Assembly (NCBI GenBank): GCA_017694215.1 | Contig: JADIND010000129.1 | Span: 1 to 5,792, forward strand | Reading direction: 5' to 3' | From: Candidatus Scatousia excrementipullorum | Lineage (GTDB): Bacteria; Cyanobacteriota; Vampirovibrionia; Gastranaerophilales; Gastranaerophilaceae | Length of the DNA: 5,792 nt | The notes under the pieces: generated by a model | Database searches by the model: none | The model's input: the letters and a program-made list of their open reading frames with translations, nothing else | Told to the model about the DNA's origin: nothing | Translations under genes and position numbers: made by a program | Part shown: positions 1 through 4,849 of the stretch, one piece after another | Numbering within the stretch: position 1 is the first letter of the stretch | How the letters are laid out: every line of letters starts with the position of its first letter

Positions 1-2
1 AT

Positions 3-128
3 AAACTAAGAACAGAATATTTGGAAAAACTGGGATATAGAGTTTTAAGATTTTTAGATTGTGAAATAACTAATAATCTTGAAAGTGTTTTAAATTTAAT
101 ATTAGAAGAATATAATAAAATTATTTAG
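3..128 (+). CDS. DUF559 endonuclease-fold protein, C-terminal fragment (5' end outside window)
   Basis: An open frame runs from the window edge to a TAG stop at 126-128 and encodes the last 41 residues. The segment YLEKLGYRVLRFLDCEI, followed by NNLESVLNLILEEYN, matches the C-terminal end of DUF559 proteins. In that family a 'yLe..GyrVlRF.n.ev..n...Vl..I' pattern closes a small Vsr/very-short-patch-repair-like nuclease fold. The catalytic Asp/Glu residues lie upstream and are not visible, so activity cannot be judged. The stretch is about 19% GC (23 of the first 120 bases), far below the SIS gene next door (about 32-38% in sampled lines), and uses mostly TTA and AGA codons. This fits acquired DNA. 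The gene converges on the SIS gene, and the palindromic repeat begins five bases past its stop. Family assignment is good for so short a piece; biological role is unknown. Confidence 0.75.
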   Translation, partial: KLRTEYLEKLGYRVLRFLDCEITNNLESVLNLILEEYNKII

Positions 129-132
129 TCTA

Positions 133-205
133 GCCCTCTCTCTTTGTGAGAGGGCAGAATTTCAATATGAGAACTTTGTTCGAATATTTGAAATTCGGGA
201 GAGGG
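133..205. repeat. Palindromic intergenic repeat (CCCTCTC/GAGAGGG arms with internal hairpin)
   Basis: This fills nearly the whole gap between the two convergent genes. A perfect 8-bp stem pairs 133-140 (GCCCTCTC) with 148-155 (GAGAGGGC) around a 7-nt loop. A second hairpin spans 157-196: 157-163 pairs with 190-196, 164-168 with 184-188 (T189 bulged), a tandem G-A/G-A mismatch follows, then GAAC (171-174) pairs with GTTC (178-181) over a TTT loop, giving 16 pairs in all. A second copy of GAGAGGG at 199-205 could instead pair with 134-140 and enclose the inner hairpin. Such nested symmetry is typical of REP-, BIME- or MITE-like elements. From general knowledge, GC-rich CCCTCTC-type repeats often accompany DUF559 genes. 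No T-tract follows either hairpin in either direction, so it is not a clear intrinsic terminator, although it may still mark the convergent 3' ends. Confidence 0.7.
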
Positions 206-208
206 TTT

Positions 209-1267
209 CTACTTCACAACTTTATGAAGCCCGTGGGGTTTGTCCACATTCCTGTGAAGACATTTCGCAATCTCAAGGGCAAGAAGTTGAATTATTACAA
301 CAACACAGAATATTTTCACAATCCAACTTTCGCATTGTATATTAACATTATAATCAGCCGCAACCTTTTCATTGGAATTCCCGATAATACATAACGGCGG
401 ATTGTAATCCTCCTGAATTTTATTAAGATTCTTTATTGCCGTATAACTCAAATCATCAACCGATATATGAATTTGTGCAATGTGATTATTCAAAACCGCA
501 ACATGTCCGTGCATAAATTCACCGAGAATATTTGAATAAACATTTATATAAGAAGTTTCTTTTATTTTTAAAGAAGCTTCCTTTGCAATCGCATAAGATA
601 TTCCATCAGCAGTTACTACAAGATTTTTGAACTTTGAAAGAGGTTTTGCGACCTTTTTAATTTCATTATGAAGCCCGTAAGTATCTAAAACAGCGTTAGA
701 AAGGGCTTTCAAATCTTCAAGATAAGGAGCTATATCAATTCCCTTATGTGCAGCATATTTTAAAACCAAAAGAGTACAGCAGAGCATCTGAGTTGTAAGA
801 GATTTAGTAGCGGCAATACTTTTTTCTTCGCCCGCACAGCAGTCAATTTTGAAATCAGCAGCCTGCCAGATTGTCGAATCTTTTTTATTGGTTATACAAA
901 GAGTTCTCATACCGAACTCTTTTGCCTTATTCAACGCACTGTTTGTATCGGAAGTTTCACCTGATTGTGTGATAAAAACATACAAAATATCACTGTCATG
1001 AGGCACAACAGATTTTAATAAAAATTCGCTGGAATAAATTGCACGAGCCTCAATATCCGCAACATTACCAAACAAATCAGCCGCATATCTTGCACAATGA
1101 TAAGATGAACCGCTTGCTACAAGAACAATTTTTTTGATATCAGTAGGGATATCAAAAAGTATGTAGTAATTATCATTAACATGTGTTTTCAGCAGATTAT
1201 CCAGAACAGCTGCCTGCTCAAAAATTTCCTGTTCCATACTGGATTTTTCATCTTTTTTAAAAAACAT
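209..1267 (-). CDS. SIS-domain sugar-phosphate isomerase/deaminase, GlmS-isomerase-like (NagB-II/GlmD type)
   Basis: This 352-residue protein consists of two SIS domains and resembles the C-terminal isomerase half of GlmS, without the N-terminal glutaminase domain. Visible landmarks are MEQEIFEQ (11-18), the first phosphosugar loop SGSSYHC (52-58), TQSGETSDT (100-108), GEEKSIAATKSLTTQ (146-160), SLKIKETSYIN (232-242), GEFMHGH (249-255) and a C-terminal NVDKPHGLHK (340-349). Against E. coli GlmS, K234, E237, H253 and K349 occupy the places of K485, E488, H504 and K603, with matching spacing, so sugar ring opening and isomerisation chemistry should be intact. The likeliest role is a cytoplasmic amino-sugar-phosphate enzyme such as glucosamine-6-phosphate deaminase of the SIS type (NagB-II, GlmD). 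AgaS- or FrlB-like substrates cannot be excluded. The start at 1267 is supported by AAAGG six bases upstream; the internal Met11 lacks a comparable site. The stop is TAG. The gene lies just past the gatB terminator and ends three bases from the palindromic repeat. Confidence 0.82.
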   Translation of the reverse strand: MFFKKDEKSSMEQEIFEQAAVLDNLLKTHVNDNYYILFDIPTDIKKIVLVASGSSYHCARYAADLFGNVADIEARAIYSSEFLLKSVVPHDSDILYVFITQSGETSDTNSALNKAKEFGMRTLCITNKKDSTIWQAADFKIDCCAGEEKSIAATKSLTTQMLCCTLLVLKYAAHKGIDIAPYLEDLKALSNAVLDTYGLHNEIKKVAKPLSKFKNLVVTADGISYAIAKEASLKIKETSYINVYSNILGEFMHGHVAVLNNHIAQIHISVDDLSYTAIKNLNKIQEDYNPPLCIIGNSNEKVAADYNVNIQCESWIVKIFCVVVIIQLLALEIAKCLHRNVDKPHGLHKVVK

Positions 1268-1273
1268 AATTTA

Positions 1274-1278
1274 CCTTT
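1274..1278 (-). promoter_or_regulatory. Ribosome binding site of the SIS gene
   Basis: On the minus strand AAAGG lies six bases before the ATG at 1267, which supports that start over the internal Met11. A second, better-looking AGGAG (1288-1292) sits 20 bases upstream of the ATG, too far to serve it, and no start codon follows that motif at a useful distance. Confidence 0.55.
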
Positions 1279-1292
1279 AAAATATAACTCCT

Positions 1293-1326
1293 AAAAAAGG
1301 GAAAGCAGGTAAAACCTGCCTATCCC
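1293..1326 (-). terminator. Intrinsic terminator overlapping the end of gatB
   Basis: On the minus strand a perfect 6-bp stem GCAGGT/ACCTGC (1319-1314 with 1310-1305) closes a TTT loop. An outer GGGA/TCCC stem (1326-1323 with 1302-1299) can extend it across a small internal loop that contains the gatB TAG stop (1322-1320). A run of six T (1298-1293) follows directly. This is the form of a Rho-independent terminator for a transcript arriving from gatB. The next start codon (SIS, 1267) is only 25 bases past the T-run, so any read-through would go straight into that gene. Confidence 0.75.
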
Positions 1327-2762
1327 AGAATTTCTTTCATAAGTTCGTTGACAGCTTTCGGATTCGCACGACCTTTGGTTTCTTTCATTACCTGTCCGAC
1401 AAAGAATCCCAGAAGCTGGACTTTACCGTTTTTATACGCTGCAACTTCATTTGGATGAGCTTCAGCAACTTTTTTACAAACTTCTTTGATTGCACCTTCA
1501 TCCGAAATCTGGCTCAAGCCTCGTTTTTCAACGATTTCAGAAGCCTTTGTACCGTCTTTCATCATATCAACAATAATCTGTTTACCGATATTATTTGAAA
1601 TCGTATTTTTTTCAATTAACGCAATCAACTCAACAAGATTATCAGGAGTTAATTTAGTTTCTGTGATTTCAAGGTGTTCTTCTTTCAGGTAAGCCGCAAT
1701 TTCACCCATAATAAAGTTTACAGCAATTTTTGGAGTAGCTCCGAGTTCCAGGACTTTATCAAAGAAAAGAGCAAGTCCCATTTGTTCAACGATTACACTT
1801 GCATCATATTCACTCAAGCCAAGCCCCATATATCTTTGGCGTTTTTGTTCCGGAAGTTCAGGCATTTTGTCTTTGATTTCCTGAACCCATTCTCTTGAAA
1901 TTTCTAAAGGCATTAAATCAGGTTCCGGAAAATATCTGTAATCATGGGCATCTTCTTTGCCTCTCATCGAACGGGTTTCTCTGGCGTTATCATCCCAGAG
2001 TCTTGTTTCCTGAACGACTTTTCCGCCATCTTCAACAATTTCAATTTGTCTGTCAATTTCATATTCAATAGCTCTCTGTAAAGCTGAAAAACTATTTACG
2101 TTTTTGATTTCAGCACGTGTTCCGAAAACCTTTGAACCTTTCGGCATAATTGAAATATTCGCATCACATCTCATTGAACCTTCTTCAAGGTTGCCGTCAC
2201 AAACACCGATATATCTGACGATATTTCTAAGTTCTTCCATATAAGCTCTTGCTTCATCAGAACTTCTCATATCAGGTTCGGAAACTATTTCCAAAAGCGG
2301 AGTTCCGGCTCTGTTAAGGTCAACAAGAGAATAGCTTGAACCTGCAATACCTGCAGAACCTGCATGAACCAATTTGCCGGCATCTTCTTCCAAATGAGCT
2401 CTTGTTATACCGATTCTTTTACCTTTAATATCAATATGACCGTTTACACAAATAGGTTCATCATACTGTGAAATTTGATACCCTTTCGGCAAATCAGGAT
2501 AAAAATACTGTTTTCTGTCAAATTTACATCTTGAAGGAATTTCACAGTTCAAAGCAAGCCCTGTCAAAATTCCCATATTAACAACTTCTCTGTTCAAAAC
2601 AGGCAAAACACCCGGCATACCGAGCGTAATAGCACTTGTTTCAGAATTTGGTTCTTTACCGAATTCAGTACCGTCAGGGGCAAATATTTTTGATTTGGTT
2701 TTCAACTGTGCATGAACTTCCAAACCTATAACAACTTCATATTTATCTCTTAAACTTTCCAT
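1320..2762 (-). CDS. gatB: Aspartyl/glutamyl-tRNA(Asn/Gln) amidotransferase subunit B
   Basis: GatB is the tRNA-binding and kinase subunit of cytoplasmic GatCAB. The complex phosphorylates and amidates Asp-tRNA(Asn) and/or Glu-tRNA(Gln), using ammonia that GatA releases from glutamine. At 480 residues the protein is full length. Diagnostic blocks are IGLEVHAQL (12-20), YPDLPKGYQISQYDEPI (88-104), HLEEDAGK (123-130), DLNRAGTPLLEIVSEPD (148-164), EEGSMRCDANIS (193-204), TRAEIKNVNSF (215-225) and DAHDYRYFPEPDLMPL (271-286). The tail domain (GatB/YqeY), from about residue 335, ends in GQVMKETKGRANP (456-468). Glu15, His17 and the HLEED acidic cluster fit the family's metal/ATP site. The four cysteines that some GatB proteins carry near residues 28-46 are absent (A28, D30, S43, T46), as in Bacillus-type GatB. 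gatA and gatC are not in the window. AAGGAG five bases before the ATG fixes the start. It appears to be the last gene of the unit before the terminator. Confidence 0.98.
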   Translation of the reverse strand: MESLRDKYEVVIGLEVHAQLKTKSKIFAPDGTEFGKEPNSETSAITLGMPGVLPVLNREVVNMGILTGLALNCEIPSRCKFDRKQYFYPDLPKGYQISQYDEPICVNGHIDIKGKRIGITRAHLEEDAGKLVHAGSAGIAGSSYSLVDLNRAGTPLLEIVSEPDMRSSDEARAYMEELRNIVRYIGVCDGNLEEGSMRCDANISIMPKGSKVFGTRAEIKNVNSFSALQRAIEYEIDRQIEIVEDGGKVVQETRLWDDNARETRSMRGKEDAHDYRYFPEPDLMPLEISREWVQEIKDKMPELPEQKRQRYMGLGLSEYDASVIVEQMGLALFFDKVLELGATPKIAVNFIMGEIAAYLKEEHLEITETKLTPDNLVELIALIEKNTISNNIGKQIIVDMMKDGTKASEIVEKRGLSQISDEGAIKEVCKKVAEAHPNEVAAYKNGKVQLLGFFVGQVMKETKGRANPKAVNELMKEILG

Positions 2763-2767
2763 AGCTT

Positions 2768-2773
2768 CTCCTT
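2768..2773 (-). promoter_or_regulatory. Strong ribosome binding site of gatB
   Basis: On the minus strand AAGGAG ends five bases before the ATG at 2762. It is the best Shine-Dalgarno match in the window and lies between two AAGCT-containing segments that can compete for the same upstream pairing partner (see the stem-loop at 2779-2807). Confidence 0.75.
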
Positions 2774-2778
2774 ATGCA

Positions 2779-2807
2779 CACAGCTTAACACAAACGTACA
2801 AGCTGTG
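2779..2807 (-). other. Stem-loop in the gatB leader
   Basis: In the 51-nt gap between the SPOR gene and gatB, minus-strand CACAGCTT (2807-2800) pairs perfectly over 8 bp with AAGCTGTG (2786-2779), leaving a 13-nt loop. No T-tract follows, so it is a poor intrinsic terminator. It ends five bases before the gatB Shine-Dalgarno sequence. It could be an RNA processing or stability element, or affect gatB translation. Chance is possible because AGCT is self-complementary. Confidence 0.45.
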
Positions 2808-2813
2808 CAAACC

Positions 2814-3605
2814 CTAATTTTTATATTCTACAACAACTTTTGCCGGGAAATTCTGGTTCAAAAGACTCTCAGCAACACTCATAGCTTTTTCTTTTGAACC
2901 GTAAGAGGCTACCTGCAGAGTATATCCGCTGCCCATTTTTCTTACAAACGGAGTAACCCCGAGTCCGGCTTCCTGCAAAATTCCTTTAGCCACTTCCGCC
3001 TGTTCGGTTGTCGGATAATTTCCAACAATAACTCTTGCTGTTACTGTCGGGACTGCCGGTGTCGGAGCTGCTGCCGGAGCAGGGGCTGAGGTTTGAGAAG
3101 GATGATTTTGCTGAACCTGATGAGCAGAAGTATCCTGTCTATTCAAGCCCTCAACCGGTGACTGAACAGGCCCTACAACATCTTTTACGGCTTTTTGTCC
3201 GAGAAGTTCTTCAGGTAATTTGTTTTCAGTTCCCTCAAATCTGTTAGTATGCTCAGGAATAGAAACTTTTTCACCATCTTCAACTTCTAAAGATTCAGAA
3301 CCTGCAGGAGATAGCTCATCTTCCATCTGAATATCTCTTAACCTGTCGTCAATTTCTCCGCGGGGTGTATAGTAATCCTCACTTTCAATACTCATTTCAT
3401 TATTACTCTCATCGCCGAGTGTAATGTCAACATCAGGCGACATTGTTTTTGCTATTCCGAGAAAGATTAAAAGTAAAACACAAAAAGCCCAGAAGAAAAG
3501 CTTAAATGCATATTTTTTATTGGAATCTTTAAGCATTTTTTTATAATCTTTATAGCTTATATGGGAATTTGACTGCGTTTGCTGTGAGTAGTCTTCATTT
3601 TTCAT
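2814..3605 (-). CDS. Single-pass membrane protein with periplasmic SPOR domain
   Basis: This 263-residue protein has the layout of FtsN/DedD-like SPOR proteins. A basic cytoplasmic head (1-33, with KKMLKDSNKK at 22-31) precedes one hydrophobic membrane segment (about 34-53). A long low-complexity linker follows, first acidic (55-115, many Asp/Glu) and then Gln/Pro/Ala-rich (150-187, including APAPAAAPTPA at 174-184). The C-terminal SPOR domain spans about 188-260, with VIVGNYPTTEQAE (192-204) and GYTLQVASYGSKEKA (227-241) forming its two alpha/beta half-repeats. SPOR domains bind glycan strands stripped of stem peptides, which gather at division septa, so a role in division or wall remodelling is inferred. 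It lacks the extra motifs needed to call it FtsN. The start is fixed by AGAGGAG eight bases upstream, inside the last codons of the DUF366 gene only three bases away, which suggests translational coupling. The stop is TAG. Confidence 0.85.
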   Translation of the reverse strand: MKNEDYSQQTQSNSHISYKDYKKMLKDSNKKYAFKLFFWAFCVLLLIFLGIAKTMSPDVDITLGDESNNEMSIESEDYYTPRGEIDDRLRDIQMEDELSPAGSESLEVEDGEKVSIPEHTNRFEGTENKLPEELLGQKAVKDVVGPVQSPVEGLNRQDTSAHQVQQNHPSQTSAPAPAAAPTPAVPTVTARVIVGNYPTTEQAEVAKGILQEAGLGVTPFVRKMGSGYTLQVASYGSKEKAMSVAESLLNQNFPAKVVVEYKN

Positions 3606-3608
3606 AAA

Positions 3609-4166
3609 TTATACTCCTCTAACCTTTGTACTTGCCAATATTATATCATCAATTTCTTCAGAATAATTTTTCATAACATCAAGTGCAAATTTTTCTATAT
3701 CCGTAATACCTAAATCATTAGTTAATCCGCAAGCTTTAACCGGAGCATCCGTTGAATCAATATTCACACCGGTATGAATCAGAATTGAAGTAAGTGACTT
3801 TGTTGCAATAGAGACGGTTAATTTTTTACCGTTTACAAATAAATCATCACCGTTTCTAACAACAAAAATTCCGCGGGATTCTAATGCTTCTTTTATTTTA
3901 CAAATTAATAAACGTTGTCTGAATACTCCCTCAACAAGGCCGACATTAAATTGTTCCGAAATAAAACTAAGCATTGATTTACTGTAAATAGGTTCATTGT
4001 TGATAACATCTTCAATATCAACCATTTCACCCAGTTTTACATCACACTCGCCAATAAATGCAACTGTTGCATCACCTTGAATTTTAAAATTTTTATAAAT
4101 CCAATGCGGCGAAAGCTGCCACCCTTCATATTTAATTTCTTTATCAATCAGTTTTGTTTTCATCAT
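3609..4166 (-). CDS. DUF366 family protein
   Basis: This 185-residue protein matches the DUF366 family (PF04017), first described in archaea and also found in scattered bacteria. Recognisable blocks are IQGDATVAFIGECDV (29-43), MVDIEDV (48-54), SMLSFISEQF (64-73), RQRLL (83-87), GDDLFVNGKKLTVSIAT (106-122), IHTGVNI (130-136) and the terminal TKVRGV (180-185). There is no signal peptide or membrane segment, so it is cytoplasmic. As I recall, a Pyrococcus homologue of known structure has the class II aminoacyl-tRNA synthetase/biotin-lipoate ligase fold, but no reaction is established. It sits 14 nt after queC and 3 nt before the SPOR gene, well inside the unit. The first of two adjacent ATG codons (4166, 4163) is preferred because the only candidate site, AGGA at 4179-4182, is already 12 bases away; initiation may rely on coupling to queC. 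It is the only gene here ending in TAA. Function is unknown. Confidence 0.8.
   Translation of the reverse strand: MMKTKLIDKEIKYEGWQLSPHWIYKNFKIQGDATVAFIGECDVKLGEMVDIEDVINNEPIYSKSMLSFISEQFNVGLVEGVFRQRLLICKIKEALESRGIFVVRNGDDLFVNGKKLTVSIATKSLTSILIHTGVNIDSTDAPVKACGLTNDLGITDIEKFALDVMKNYSEEIDDIILASTKVRGV
3614..3620 (-). promoter_or_regulatory. Ribosome binding site of the SPOR gene inside the DUF366 gene
   Basis: Minus-strand AGAGGAG encodes part of the closing Arg-Gly-Val of the DUF366 protein and lies eight bases before the SPOR ATG at 3605. The strong site decides that start and ties translation of the two genes together. Confidence 0.7.
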
Positions 4167-4180
4167 AATACTACTATATC

Positions 4181-4849
4181 CTAAAAAATTCTATTTATAA
4201 AGTCTGTATCCCCGCACCCGCTCAATGCATTCTTTAATCGTATACACGATTCACACCTTCCGCAGTGTTTTTCACCACTATTATAACAACTCCAGACCAT
4301 ATCCAGAGGCATTTTATGCTCTAACGCAACTTTTACCGTCTGAAGTTTATCATATTTTATAAGCGGAACTCTTACATTAGGTTTGACAAGTGTTGAATAT
4401 TCAAATTCCGAACAAATTCTATGTATAAATTCTTCAGTGTTATCCGAAAAAGTTACAGCTTCCTCCTTGTTTGCACCTATGATAATATCTCTATATCCGT
4501 AAGAATCTGCGTAACACGCTGCTATATTCAGAAAAAGTCCGTTTCTATTTGGAACCCAAACAGCCTTCATAGATTTTGTATAATCCTCAATATTCGCAGG
4601 AATTTCTTTATCACCAACCAGTGCAGTATTTGTTATCTTTTTCAGCCAGTCAAGCGTAATAACTTCGCGTTTTAAACCGTAATAATTACAAATTTTTTCC
4701 GATGCTTCCGATTCATTATTAAAAGACTTTTGACCATAATTAAAGGTCAACGCAAGCATTTCATCATATTCATCTCTGACAAGTCCGAGACTTACAAGTG
4801 AGTCTAAACCTCCGGACAAAAGGATAACTGCACTATTACTACTACTCAT
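4181..4849 (-). CDS. queC: 7-cyano-7-deazaguanine synthase QueC
   Basis: QueC converts 7-carboxy-7-deazaguanine to preQ0 using ATP and ammonia, a step on the way to queuosine at position 34 of tRNA Asn, Asp, His and Tyr. The 222-residue protein is normal length. It shows the PP-loop SGGLDS (12-17) that binds ATP, FNYGQ (36-40), WVPNRNG (98-104), GANKEEAVTFSDNTEEFI (125-142) and a C-terminal zinc site with C188, C196, C199 and C202 in the SCYNSGEKHCGRCESC segment. All expected ligands are present. A TTG at 4852 would add one residue, but it leaves a single base after GGAG. The ATG at 4849, with AGGGAG four bases upstream, is the better start. The reading frame overlaps the HEAT-protein gene by 8 bp (ATGAGTAG), implying coupled translation. 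No queD, queE or queF is present in the window. Confidence 0.97.
   Translation of the reverse strand: MSSSNSAVILLSGGLDSLVSLGLVRDEYDEMLALTFNYGQKSFNNESEASEKICNYYGLKREVITLDWLKKITNTALVGDKEIPANIEDYTKSMKAVWVPNRNGLFLNIAACYADSYGYRDIIIGANKEEAVTFSDNTEEFIHRICSEFEYSTLVKPNVRVPLIKYDKLQTVKVALEHKMPLDMVWSCYNSGEKHCGRCESCIRLKNALSGCGDTDFINRIF

Noticed and set aside
146..394. Plus-strand open frame of 82 codons
   Set aside because: It begins inside the palindromic repeat and then runs antisense to the conserved SIS C-terminus; it has no ribosome binding site or recognisable sequence.
1281..1309. Promoter for the SIS gene using TATATT as -10
   Set aside because: The hexamer 16-18 bases upstream falls in the terminator stem and reads as CTGCTT, CCTGCT or ACCTGC, none resembling TTGACA.
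1486..1898. Two plus-strand open frames inside gatB
   Set aside because: Both are antisense to strongly conserved GatB blocks and show no family features.
2630..2680. Missing cysteines near the GatB N-terminus as a sign of a damaged enzyme
   Set aside because: Many functional GatB proteins, including the Bacillus type, lack these cysteines, and all other conserved blocks are intact.
3035..3247. Plus-strand open frame inside the SPOR gene
   Set aside because: It is the antisense shadow of the Pro/Ala-rich linker, where skewed composition suppresses stops.
4421..4675. Plus-strand open frame inside queC
   Set aside because: It is antisense to the conserved QueC motifs and has no independent support.
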